DNA of 64,000 bases from JAHIKV01 sp965195225 (GTDB lineage: Bacteria; Planctomycetota; Planctomycetia; Pirellulales; Thermoguttaceae), in contig CBDAFL010000188.1 in assembly GCA_965195225.1 (NCBI GenBank), forward strand, positions 1-64,000, written 5' to 3'. Positions 14,256 through 22,560 of the stretch are shown here, piece after piece (within the stretch, counting starts at the first letter, position 1; each line of letters starts with the position of its first letter). The notes under the pieces are model-generated. The model was not told where the DNA came from and made no database searches. It saw only the letters and a list, made by a program, of their open reading frames with translations. Made by a program: the position numbers and the translations under genes.

Positions 14256-15695
14256 ATGCCATCGACCGATGCGATCGAACGGATCAAGGAACATGAACCC
14301 GCCGCGCCATCCGGCGAACCGAGTCCCCGACTAAAATACGTCGAGCGCCGTCTGACCGAGGCGTTCGACCAACTGTGGGACGACTTCGTCGATCCGGCCG
14401 AGGCGGTTTTTGACATCGACGGAACGCCCTGGAACCGGCTGGGCGGCGCGGCCGGCGGCACGGCCGGAATGCCCTTCGCCGACCAACAGCAACTCGCCCA
14501 AATCCGCGACCAGTGCCGCACGCTGGCCGTGGAAAACGAGTTCGCCATCAACGGACACGAGAACCGCATCAGCTACATCGTCGGCAGCGGGCACGTATAT
14601 CGAACCGCCGCCCGACGCGGCAAGACGGTCGACGAAGCAACGGTAGCCGAGGTGCAAGTGGTCATCGACGAGTTCGTCCGGCTGAACCACTGGCGCCGGC
14701 GCCAGCAGGAGATCGTCCGCCGCAAGGACCGCGACGGCGAGTGTTTTTTACGGCTGTTCCCGGCCGCCGACGGCACGATGCGAGTGCGGTTCGTCGAGCC
14801 GGCCGAGGTCTCCACGCCCGACGAGCGCAGAGCGGACCCGACGGCCAGCTTCGGCGTTCAGACCGACCCGGACGACGTGGAAACCGTGCTGGGCTACTGG
14901 ATCGGCGGGCGGATGATAGAGGCCTCGGAAATACAGCACCGCAAGGCGAACGTAGACGCCAACGTGAAGCGCGGGCTGCCGCTGTTCTACCCCGTGCGCA
15001 AAAACCTCCGCCGCGCGGAAAAGCTGCTGCGGAACATGAGCGTGGTGGCGGAAATCCAGTCGGCAATCGCGGTGATCCGCAAGCACCGCGCCGCCACGGC
15101 CGCCGGATTGGCCGAGTTCGTCTCCGGCCAGGCCGACCTGAGCGTCGGCAGCGCGGCGACCGGACGCACCAGCCACTTCCGCCGCTACGCGCCCGGCACG
15201 ATCCTCGACGCGGCCTCGGACACGGAATACGAGTTCCCCGCCGCCGGCATCGACGCCGGCCGATACGTCACCGTCTTGCAGGCCGAGTTGCGGGCGATCG
15301 CCAGCCGGCTGGTCATGCCCGAGTTCATGTTGACCGCCGACGCCAGCAACGCGAACTACAGTTCGACGATGGTGTCCGAGGGTCCGGCGGTGAAGATGTT
15401 CGAGCGGCTTCAGCACGAGATGCTGGCCGACGACGTCGAGTTGTTCCAGCGGATTCTTTGGCACGCGGTCGAGGCGGGCCGGCTACCGTCCGACGCGCTC
15501 CGGTCGGTCGATATCCGCGGCATTCCGCCCACGCTGGCCGTCCGCGACCGATTGAAGGAGGCCCAGGCCGATCAGATTTTGTTGCGCAACGGTGCGATGT
15601 CCATAGCAACGATGGCCATGCGCAACGGCCTCGACCCGGAGCAGGAGCAGCAGTTGATCCGCCGGCAAGGGGACGTGGATCATGGGGCCGCTTGA
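14256..15695 (+). CDS. Phage portal protein
   Basis: The 479-residue protein matches tailed-phage portals. It has an N-terminal region ending in SYIVGSG near residue 110, a basic stretch RRRQQEIVRRKDRDGECFLR near 150, a clip/stem-like region, and a C-terminal segment with LVMPEFMLTAD and SSTMVSEG near 350-370. The ATG at 14256 follows AACCAACGCC with no strong ribosome site; the frame is open further upstream. Only non-coding repeats follow on this strand, with no protease, capsid or tail gene. Confidence 0.9.
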   Translation: MPSTDAIERIKEHEPAAPSGEPSPRLKYVERRLTEAFDQLWDDFVDPAEAVFDIDGTPWNRLGGAAGGTAGMPFADQQQLAQIRDQCRTLAVENEFAINGHENRISYIVGSGHVYRTAARRGKTVDEATVAEVQVVIDEFVRLNHWRRRQQEIVRRKDRDGECFLRLFPAADGTMRVRFVEPAEVSTPDERRADPTASFGVQTDPDDVETVLGYWIGGRMIEASEIQHRKANVDANVKRGLPLFYPVRKNLRRAEKLLRNMSVVAEIQSAIAVIRKHRAATAAGLAEFVSGQADLSVGSAATGRTSHFRRYAPGTILDAASDTEYEFPAAGIDAGRYVTVLQAELRAIASRLVMPEFMLTADASNANYSSTMVSEGPAVKMFERLQHEMLADDVELFQRILWHAVEAGRLPSDALRSVDIRGIPPTLAVRDRLKEAQADQILLRNGAMSIATMAMRNGLDPEQEQQLIRRQGDVDHGAA

Positions 15696-15742
15696 CGCTT
15701 TTATCTGTCCCGAAAGGACACACGACAATAGCCCGGCGTCGG

Positions 15743-15807
15743 CTTGACCTACCCAGCGCGAACTGCCCTCACCCCCGGCCCCTCTCCCAAAGTGAGAGTG
15801 GAGTATT
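15743..15807. repeat. 65-bp direct repeat, copy 1 (contains the CTCTCCCAAAG hairpin)
   Basis: CTTGACCTACCCAGCGCGAA, then CTGCCCTCACCCCCGGCCCC and a CTCTCCCAAAGTGAGAG hairpin. Copy 2 is at 16445-16511. Confidence 0.85.
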
Positions 15808-15828
15808 TCGGTCTATTCGGCAAATAAC

Positions 15829-15868
15829 AGCACTCAGGAGATGGCCATAAGGCCCTCTCCTGAGTGCT
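15829..15868 (-). terminator. Hairpin downstream of the Cys-rich secreted protein
   Basis: AGCACTCAGGAGA and TCTCCTGAGTGCT form a perfect 13-bp stem. The T-rich tail is short (GTTATTT on the minus strand). It may serve both directions. Confidence 0.7.
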
Positions 15869-15882
15869 TAAAGATGGCCCTG

Positions 15883-16143
15883 CTACCTTGGGCCTTTCGG
15901 ACCTTTCGGATCTTTCGGACCATTCGGACCATTCGGCCCCTGCGGCCCATACGGTCCGTCGCCCACCGGGATGCAGCCGCCGCAGAAGTCACATAAGCCG
16001 TCTACGGGGTCAACATCAATGGCCAAATCACAGACGCACGGACCGATTACCGCGCGGTCGCCCAAGCCCGTGCCGCCGCCTGCCCAAAGCATTGAACCAA
16101 TGCCGAGCACAACCAGCGTCAACAAAACCAATACACATCTCAT
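15883..16143 (-). CDS. Small secreted Cys-rich protein with Gly-Pro repeats
   Basis: The 86-residue protein starts with a signal peptide (about residues 1-22, LVLLTLVVLGIGSMLWAG). A cysteine-rich middle follows (CVCDLA, then CDFCGGC), and then GPYGPQGPNGPNGPKDPKGP, a collagen-like Gly-Pro tail. A GGAGGTG ribosome site precedes the ATG and a strong hairpin follows the stop, so it looks like an expressed single gene. Its function is unknown. It lies between two direct repeats and points toward the portal gene. Confidence 0.7.
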   Translation of the reverse strand: MRCVLVLLTLVVLGIGSMLWAGGGTGLGDRAVIGPCVCDLAIDVDPVDGLCDFCGGCIPVGDGPYGPQGPNGPNGPKDPKGPKGPR

Positions 16144-16552
16144 GAAGCACCTCCAGTACGAATTGGAAAAGTCACGCCTCCTGCCCGAGCCGCGACCTTC
16201 CGCAAGAGATAACCGTTCATCGGTCTCGAAACTATATTGAGACAGTTTTCAATGAACAGACGAACAGTATTGTCGATTGTCAAGGATAGTTGAAAAATTG
16301 TCAAACAATATTTCCCGTTCAGCCCAAATTATTTATGAAGGCGCTCGGTGTTTACGTAAATCAGTGCATAGCGGAAACACTCAAAAGCGGCATCCCCTTT
16401 CGTTTTCAATCGGCGGCGCTCCCACAATCGAGGAAAATCGTCAGCTTGACCTACCCAACGCGGGCTGCCCTCACCCCTGGCCCCTCTCCCAAAGGGAGAG
16501 GGGAGTATTTCCGCCCCCGCCCCTTTCTCGAAGTGAGCGGGGAGGATTGCCG
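16144..16552. other. Intergenic region with second direct-repeat copy
   Basis: No gene seen. The 16.2-16.35 kb part is noticeably AT-rich (TTGACAATTTTTCAAC-like inverted segments around 16280-16305) and may hold the promoter of the Cys-rich gene. Repeat elements fill 16445-16550. Confidence 0.6.
16445..16511. repeat. 65-bp direct repeat, copy 2
   Basis: About 85 percent identical by eye to 15743-15807, including the CTCTCCCAAAGGGAGAG hairpin. It is followed by a partial third hairpin (CCCCTTTCTCGAAGTGAGCG). Confidence 0.85.
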
Positions 16553-18298
16553 TCACTCGTCCTTCGGCTTCTCGCTTTCGCTTTCTTCCCTCAGCCACTT
16601 TGCCCTCAGCAGGTTGCCGAGGTAGCCGGGCGAGGAAGCGTCGAGGCCGTACATGAGAATGGCGCGCTCGGTTTGGCCGGAGACCTCGTAGGCGCGGGCG
16701 AGATTGTATCGCCCGCCGCCGGTCCAGGGACCGCTGGGATAGGCTTCCAGCGTCCGCTTCATAAAGTAGTCCACGGCCGCGTCGTAGTCGCCGCGCTGAT
16801 AGGCGATCAAGCCGCACCAGTAAGTGGCGTCTTGTTTTCCGAGCAGCAGCAGCACTTTCTCGTCCAGTTTGATGGAAGATGCCCTAAGTTCCGCGTTCGA
16901 CGGCCGAGCCGCCTGATAGTATTGCATCGCGCCGTCGTCGCCGACGAACCTGCCCTTCAGATAGAGTATCCGGCCGCGAGAGAGCGGCGCCGCGGGGATG
17001 ACGTGGAACTGCAACATGGCGAGCAGCCGGGCTTGGACCTGACGCCGATCGAGGTTCGAGCGCCGCAGGAGCGTCTGGAACGGACGTTGCCAGAGCCGGA
17101 CGTCGGCCAGCCCCGCCGACTCCGTCCAACGCCGGGCGTCGGCCGACGGCGAGGTCGTCAGGACCATTTTCCGATCGCCGGCCAGGCGCGATTCGAGCAT
17201 TTTCATGCAACGGGCCAAATACTGAGGCGAGGCCTCGAGCAAGGCCGTCACGTTGTCCAGGTCCGACGCCTGAACGCCATAGACTCGCGACGAGCCGGCG
17301 TTCATCCGCTCGAGCAGCTTGTTGTCCGAGCGGACCTCGGCCAACGTGGCCGGCCGGATCGTCAGTTGGCCGGTTTCATCTCGCGCGACGCCGTCGGGGG
17401 CGGGGATCGGCAGCCCCAACAGCGGATCGAAGAGATAGACTTTTCCCTCGATCAACACGCCCACGCACCAGGGGCGCGGAGGGTTGTCGGGTGTTTCTCC
17501 GGGTGAGTTGGGTTCGCTGGGACCACTGGGCACTGAAGTGCCCAGCCCTTGTTTATCGTCCAGGGCGAGCAGCGCGGCGTCGATGTCCAATTGCCTTAGC
17601 AGAAGGATGAAGACCCATGCCCGTTCCGTGGCAGTGCCCCGGCCGAAGAACAACGTTTCCCACGGGAAGAGCGGAATTCGCTTTGGCGATTCGGGTTCGA
17701 TCTGGATGTTTCGCACGGTCCAGTCGAAGAGACTTTTCGCCCGCTCCAGGTCGTCGAGCATGTCGCCCCGCGCCCAGAGAGAAACGTCGCGCAGCCAGGC
17801 GGCCTCTTGCAAGGCGTATCCGTCGAAGCGGGTAAACTCCATTTGGCCCAGGTTCCTCACTTGCGGCAAGCCGGCCAGCGGCTTGGGTAGCGTGGCGATC
17901 ATCGGGTCGGGTTTCCAGTCGGCAGACGGCCGTTGAGGGCGTATCCATTGGTTGAGCCGGTCGACGATTTGGCGAAGCATCTCCGTCTCGGGCCAGACGG
18001 CCAGCAAGGGATCGAACGGCCGGTCGGAACCTTCTGGCTCGGGTTGGTCCAACTTATTGAGGCGAAGGAGAATTTGCGGGAGAACGTTGGCGGAGCCGAA
18101 CTCGTCGAGCCGGTCGAGGTTGTCGACCGCGTAGGTCAACAACTCCTCGCGGTACTGGCTCGGGGCAGCCGGGCCTTCATGGTCGCTTGCCGTCGGGGCC
18201 TTCTTTGGATCGTGGCCGTCCCCGCAGCCGGTCAGCAGCGGAATGAGCAGCAAGCAGAAGAATATCCGCGTGGGAACCAGATGTTTTGCAATTTGCAT
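16553..18298 (-). CDS. Lipoprotein with a degenerate transglutaminase-like domain
   Basis: The 581-residue protein has a lipobox (LLTGC, residues about 21-25), so it should be lipid-anchored outside the cytoplasm. A transglutaminase-like core lies around 185-290 (SLFDWTVRNIQ, then FGRGTATERAWVFILLLRQL). The catalytic Cys position holds Thr/Ala and the His position reads PWCVGV. Only the Asp region (LFDPLLG) is kept, so enzymatic activity is doubtful. The C-terminal third has TPR-like helices (WCGLIAYQRGDYDAAVDYF). It starts 12 bp after the kdsA stop on the same strand. Its function is unknown. Confidence 0.8.
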   Translation of the reverse strand: MQIAKHLVPTRIFFCLLLIPLLTGCGDGHDPKKAPTASDHEGPAAPSQYREELLTYAVDNLDRLDEFGSANVLPQILLRLNKLDQPEPEGSDRPFDPLLAVWPETEMLRQIVDRLNQWIRPQRPSADWKPDPMIATLPKPLAGLPQVRNLGQMEFTRFDGYALQEAAWLRDVSLWARGDMLDDLERAKSLFDWTVRNIQIEPESPKRIPLFPWETLFFGRGTATERAWVFILLLRQLDIDAALLALDDKQGLGTSVPSGPSEPNSPGETPDNPPRPWCVGVLIEGKVYLFDPLLGLPIPAPDGVARDETGQLTIRPATLAEVRSDNKLLERMNAGSSRVYGVQASDLDNVTALLEASPQYLARCMKMLESRLAGDRKMVLTTSPSADARRWTESAGLADVRLWQRPFQTLLRRSNLDRRQVQARLLAMLQFHVIPAAPLSRGRILYLKGRFVGDDGAMQYYQAARPSNAELRASSIKLDEKVLLLLGKQDATYWCGLIAYQRGDYDAAVDYFMKRTLEAYPSGPWTGGGRYNLARAYEVSGQTERAILMYGLDASSPGYLGNLLRAKWLREESESEKPKDE

Positions 18299-18310
18299 TT
18301 TATTATCCCT

Positions 18311-19147
18311 TCAATTTGCGTCGATTTCCTCGACCGCTCGCCTCAGTGCCAGCAGCCGCCGCAACATGCCGGCGAATTGGTCCAAGGGAACCATGTTCGC
18401 CCCGTCGCTGGGCGCGGCGTCGGGGTTTGGATGGGTCTCGAAAAAGAGTCCGTCGGCGCCCAGCGTGGTGGCCGCGCGGGCCAACGGTTCGACCATTGCC
18501 CGATTGCCTCCGGTGGCGGCGCCCAGTCCGCCGGGTTCCTGAACGCTGTGCGTGGCGTCGAAGATCACCGGCACGCCGAGCGATTGCATTTGGGCGATTG
18601 CCCGCATGTCGTTTACCAGCCGTCCGTATCCGAAGAAGGTTCCCCGCTCGCCGAGCAGAACGTGTCGGCATCCGCCCGACTCGAGTTTGCCGACGACGTG
18701 TTTCATGTCCCAAGGGGCCATGAACTGGCCTTTTTTTACGTGTACCGGCCGGCCGGTGGCCGCCGCGGCCAGGAGCAAGTCGGTCTGTCGGGCGAGGAAA
18801 GCGGGAATCTGCATCAGGTCGCAGGTTCGCCCGACCGGCTCGGCCTGGCTCGGCTCGTGGATGTCGGTCGTGACCGGCAAACCGGTCGATTCCTTGACCC
18901 GTTGCAGAATTGCCAGTCCTTTTTCCAACCCTGGTCCGCGAAATGCCGCGACGCTGGTGCGGTTGGCCTTGTCAAACGACGCCTTGAAGACCAATTGAAC
19001 GTCCAGTTCGGCGGCGATTTGCTTCAGCCGCTCGGCGATCGACAGGGTCAGCTCCTCGCTTTCGATCACGCACGGCCCGGCGATGACCAGCAACGGCCGT
19101 CCGCGTCCGCAACGAAGATTGCCGATGGAAATGGGATTTTCCGGCAT
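18311..19147 (-). CDS. kdsA: 3-deoxy-8-phosphooctulonate synthase (KDO-8-P synthase)
   Basis: KdsA condenses arabinose-5-phosphate and PEP to KDO-8-phosphate for lipopolysaccharide. The 278-residue protein has the family hallmarks VIAGPCVIES near the N-terminus, FKASFDKANRTS, GLPVTTDIHE, LMQIPAFLARQTDLL, VKKGQFMAPW and GANMVPLDQF. FFETHPNPDAAPSDG near the C-terminus completes the metal/substrate site. The ATG at 19147 fits the family start; the longer upstream frame is made of palindromic repeat. It indicates an LPS-type outer membrane. Confidence 0.96.
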   Translation of the reverse strand: MPENPISIGNLRCGRGRPLLVIAGPCVIESEELTLSIAERLKQIAAELDVQLVFKASFDKANRTSVAAFRGPGLEKGLAILQRVKESTGLPVTTDIHEPSQAEPVGRTCDLMQIPAFLARQTDLLLAAAATGRPVHVKKGQFMAPWDMKHVVGKLESGGCRHVLLGERGTFFGYGRLVNDMRAIAQMQSLGVPVIFDATHSVQEPGGLGAATGGNRAMVEPLARAATTLGADGLFFETHPNPDAAPSDGANMVPLDQFAGMLRRLLALRRAVEEIDAN

Positions 19148-19158
19148 GGTGTATTCCT

Positions 19159-19216
19159 GTAGGGTGCGTGAAACGCACCATAATCGGTTGTGCATGGTGC
19201 GTTTCACGCACCCTAC
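19159..19216. repeat. GTAGGGTGCGTGAAACGCACCA inverted repeat upstream of kdsA
   Basis: Two perfect 22-nt arms, each itself partly palindromic (GGTGCGTGAAACGCACC), flank 14 nt. A fragment (GGCGTGAAACGCACAC) recurs near 37955. Confidence 0.9.
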
Positions 19217-19222
19217 TATTGT

Positions 19223-20179
19223 TTATGATTTCACGTTATCACTCATGGTTTCCGACACCGCCTCGGCCGGCACGACCAACGTCAGCCTGCCGGGCAACAC
19301 CCGGATGTCCAGCGGCAACACTCCGCCCGGGTCTCCGTCGAGTTGATAGGGCACCTCGCCGTCGGAGGATATCCGCAACCGCCGCGCGCGGCAGACGGTA
19401 AAATCTCCCAACCGATGATGTTGTCCGGCCAACACGGCCGCCGCATACCACAGACCGGGCCAAAATCGACCGCGGCGAAGACAACACACGTCCAACGTAC
19501 CGTCCGAACCGTCCGCTTGCGGGGCGATCCGCAATCCGCCTCCGTAACACGGCAGGTTGAAAGCCAACAGCCAACGCGCCGCGATCGGGCCGGATTCGCT
19601 CAGGTCGTCCCATTGTATCCGAATCTCGGGAAATTCGTAACTCCCGATTGATTTCAGTATCGGCTTGCAGTAGGAACCGAAATTGATGTGTCCGGTGCGA
19701 TTTTCATGTACGCGGCGGACGACTTCCGCGTCGAATCCACAACCGACCATCAGCGAAAAGAGCCGTCCGTTGGCCTCTCCGGCGTCTACCCGGGCGGACA
19801 GCCCCTCGGCGATGGTGCGGCAGAGCGCTTCGGGGTCTTTGCTCAGCTTGAAATAGACGGCCAACAGGTTCGAGTTTCCTGCCGGCAGAAAACTCAACGG
19901 CACACCTTCGTCGGTGCGGTTGATCAACTCCGCGGCGGTCCCGTCGCCGCCCACTCCGACCAGCGCCCGCAGCACCCCCTCGGCATGCCACCGGTTGGCT
20001 TGGGATGCGGCTTCGGCGAGATCGGTGAACAGCGCGGTCTTGAAGTTTTGCTTTTCGAGCAGATGGGCCAGACGTTCGACGCGCTGGTGCGAGTCCCTTG
20101 GCCCGGCCTTCGGGTTGAACAGAATCGCCACGCGATCGGCGTTGCGGGGAAGCGCGGCGGTGGAAACGACGGCGGGCAA
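19223..20179 (-). CDS. Diacylglycerol/lipid kinase family protein
   Basis: The protein (about 318 residues) has the DAGK catalytic signature ILFNPKAGPRDS near the N-terminus and GVGGDGTAAELIN near residue 80, then FLPAGNSNLLA. It would phosphorylate a lipid such as diacylglycerol; the real substrate is not determined. The start is uncertain. I chose the TTG at 20179, since upstream sequence in the same frame is repeat-rich. No ribosome site is strong and a GTG closer to the motif is possible. Confidence 0.85.
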   Translation of the reverse strand: MPAVVSTAALPRNADRVAILFNPKAGPRDSHQRVERLAHLLEKQNFKTALFTDLAEAASQANRWHAEGVLRALVGVGGDGTAAELINRTDEGVPLSFLPAGNSNLLAVYFKLSKDPEALCRTIAEGLSARVDAGEANGRLFSLMVGCGFDAEVVRRVHENRTGHINFGSYCKPILKSIGSYEFPEIRIQWDDLSESGPIAARWLLAFNLPCYGGGLRIAPQADGSDGTLDVCCLRRGRFWPGLWYAAAVLAGQHHRLGDFTVCRARRLRISSDGEVPYQLDGDPGGVLPLDIRVLPGRLTLVVPAEAVSETMSDNVKS

Positions 20180-20225
20180 GACTCGCCTAACTGTTCGTTG
20201 AGTGTTTGAAATACAATAATCTGAA

Positions 20226-20258
20226 CAATAGCCGGGGGCTGTTAGCCCCCGGCTATTG
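20226..20258. repeat. CAATAGCCGGGGGCTGTTAG palindrome
   Basis: CAATAGCCGGGGGCT pairs with AGCCCCCGGCTATTG across a 3-nt loop, between the M20 gene and the kinase gene. Confidence 0.85.
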
Positions 20259-20292
20259 CGGCAAACGAAACGTAATATACCAAGGCCGTCCC

Positions 20293-21486
20293 TCAAGAGA
20301 AAGACAGACAGAATCGGTGGATGATCTCCGTGGCTTGACGGAGTTGATCGAGCGAAATCCATTCGTCGGCCGTGTGGGCTTGTTCGATGGAACCGGGGCC
20401 GAAAACCACCGATGGGACGCCGGCGGCCGCGAAAAATGCGGCGTTGGTGGCGTAAGACACGCCCAGCCGACGACATCCCCCAACCACCTCGCCTGCCGAA
20501 CGCGAGAGCCGATCGGCCAACCGTTCGTTGTCGCGGTCCGAAAGCGACGGGCCTGACATGAACGGCAAATCGTGTTCCAGCGGAAACGAAGTTATCGCCG
20601 GTTGCGAGAGGTGATCGATCAACTGTTGCCTGGCCTCCTCGGGCGACTCGCCGGGCGGCGGACGGCAATCGATCTCGATTGTGCAGCGGTCGGGCACCGT
20701 GTTGACGCTCAAGCCGCCGCGGATCGTGCCGACGCTCAATGTCCTCCGGCCGCAGAGCGGGTGGGCCGGCCCGGCGGTCTCCAACTCCACCGCGTATCGC
20801 TCGATCGCCGCGACGACTCGCGCCATTTTGTAAATCGCATTATCCGCGGCCACGGGGCGGGAACTATGCCCGGCACGCCCTAGGGCATGGCACCGCCAGC
20901 GGATCACGCCCTTGTGGGCAACGATCACGTTCAGGCCGGTCGGCTCGGCCACGATCGCGGCGTCGGGTCGCCGGGGGACGATCTCGCCGCCGTCCTCGTC
21001 CCATAGTTTGGTCAGCCGCGAAGCCCCGCTGAATCCATGCTCCTCGTTCACCGTGCAAGCGACGACGATCGTCGGCCGGGGGCAGGGCCGCCGGGCCGCC
21101 AGCCGGGCAACGGCCGCGATAATGGCGGCCATCCCTCCTTTCACGTCGCATGCGCCGCGACCGTGGAGCCGGCCCTCGCGCTCCAATGGCTGAAACGGTT
21201 CGATGGTCATGCCTTCCACCGATACGGTATCCTGGTGGGCGTCGAGCAGCAGCAACCGGCCCTCCCGCGCCGATTCGGCGTCTCCATCAAGCCGGGCAAT
21301 AAGATTCTCCCGGCCCGGCAAGACCGGCTGGCGAAAAGTAGTCAAACCGATCCGCGAAAAGGTCTCTTCCAGAAAGTCGGTCAGCCGGGCCTCGCCGAAA
21401 ATCGGCCCCGTCGGCTCCCGGCCCATCGGATTGACGCTCGGGATCGCCACCAGTTGCTTCAGGATTTCGACGGGATCGAGGATCAT
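20293..21486 (-). CDS. M20-family metallopeptidase/deacylase (ArgE/DapE-like)
   Basis: The 397-residue protein carries the two-metal site of the M20 family: HQDTVS near the N-terminal third, CDVKGGMAA, the catalytic NEEHGFSG, VAEPTGLNV, and a late His in EQAHTADEWI. A dimerisation lid domain is inserted as usual. Its ATG overlaps the stop of the upstream DHDPS-family gene (TAATG), so the two are translationally coupled. ArgE, DapE or peptidase activity cannot be told apart here. Confidence 0.9.
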   Translation of the reverse strand: MILDPVEILKQLVAIPSVNPMGREPTGPIFGEARLTDFLEETFSRIGLTTFRQPVLPGRENLIARLDGDAESAREGRLLLLDAHQDTVSVEGMTIEPFQPLEREGRLHGRGACDVKGGMAAIIAAVARLAARRPCPRPTIVVACTVNEEHGFSGASRLTKLWDEDGGEIVPRRPDAAIVAEPTGLNVIVAHKGVIRWRCHALGRAGHSSRPVAADNAIYKMARVVAAIERYAVELETAGPAHPLCGRRTLSVGTIRGGLSVNTVPDRCTIEIDCRPPPGESPEEARQQLIDHLSQPAITSFPLEHDLPFMSGPSLSDRDNERLADRLSRSAGEVVGGCRRLGVSYATNAAFFAAAGVPSVVFGPGSIEQAHTADEWISLDQLRQATEIIHRFCLSFS

Positions 21487-22556
21487 TAGTCGGCCAGCCA
21501 ATCGTCGAGGTGTTTCGCCACGAATTGGTTGTCGGTCAAGTGCGGATAGTCGCGGCAAACGCGGTCGATTTCGGCGGCCTGTCCTTCGCCGAGTGTTTCG
21601 TGTGGATCGAGACACCAGACGCCTTCGAGCAGTCCTTGCCGGCGGAGCACCTCGTGGATGCCGGGAATGCAGCCGGCAAAACCGCCGGCAACGTCGAACA
21701 ACGCGGCGTTTGAGTCGGTCACTTCCACGGCGCGTTGCAGCAACTCGGGCGGAATCGAGGCTCCGCTCTCGGCGACCGCCCGACACCCGTCGAACAACTC
21801 AACCGCCCGGCGCGTCCAAACCGCCCAGTGGCCGAGCAGTCCACCGACGATCCGCCGCTCGACCGGTTTTCCAGCCGCGTGAAAGCGATGTGTCGTAAGC
21901 AGGTCCAAGACGATGTGGTCGTCGTTGCCGGTGTAGAGCGCGATGTCGTCGCGGCCCGACTCGGCCACCGCGCGGACCACGTCCAAGGTGCGATAGCGGT
22001 CGAACGGCGCGATTTTGATGGCGACCACGCCTTCGATTTCGGCGAAGCGGCGCCAGAACTCGAAAGCAAGCACTCGGCCGCCGACGGCCGGCTGAAGATA
22101 GAAGCCGACCAGTGGGATCGTCTCGGCCACCGCGCGGCAGTGGGCCAACAGCGCGTCGTCGTCGGCGTCGCGCATGGCGGCCAGGCTGAGCAGCCCGGCG
22201 TGGTATCGGAGCCGTCCGGCCAAATCGGCCTCGGCCGTGGCCTGGCGCGTGTCGCCGCAGAGGCCGGCAATCCGCACCAGCGGCCGGTCGCGGCGGACGT
22301 CGAGTCGGTCGAACTCCTCGGCGGCCAGACTCAATACCGGCTCGAACAGGCCGATCTTCGGGTTGCGGATGGCGAATTGCGTGGTATGTACGCCAACGGC
22401 GACCCCGCCGACACCGGCCGCCTCGTAGTAGCGCAGAATTGCTCGCTGCCGCCGCGGATCAAAACGTCGGTGTTTGTCCAGCGCCAACGGACAGGCCGGA
22501 ATTGCCAATCCGTGCAAAATTAAGTCGCGGATTGCGGGATCGATCAGTGAGACCAT
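21486..22556 (-). CDS. Dihydrodipicolinate synthase-family aldolase/lyase
   Basis: The 356-residue barrel protein has the class I Schiff-base lysine in VAIKIAPFDRY and the substrate strand AGVGGVAVGVHTTQF, where DapA proper has a GTTGE-type motif. It is longer than DapA and diverged at the pyruvate-binding loop, so it is probably another pyruvate- or keto-acid-using lyase. It starts 4 bp after the dehydrogenase-like gene and overlaps the M20 gene. Confidence 0.82.
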   Translation of the reverse strand: MVSLIDPAIRDLILHGLAIPACPLALDKHRRFDPRRQRAILRYYEAAGVGGVAVGVHTTQFAIRNPKIGLFEPVLSLAAEEFDRLDVRRDRPLVRIAGLCGDTRQATAEADLAGRLRYHAGLLSLAAMRDADDDALLAHCRAVAETIPLVGFYLQPAVGGRVLAFEFWRRFAEIEGVVAIKIAPFDRYRTLDVVRAVAESGRDDIALYTGNDDHIVLDLLTTHRFHAAGKPVERRIVGGLLGHWAVWTRRAVELFDGCRAVAESGASIPPELLQRAVEVTDSNAALFDVAGGFAGCIPGIHEVLRRQGLLEGVWCLDPHETLGEGQAAEIDRVCRDYPHLTDNQFVAKHLDDWLAD

Positions 22557-22560
22557 GTTG

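Noticed and set aside
6141..15695. Complete functional prophage
   Set aside because: No integrase, capsid, tail or replication genes in the window.
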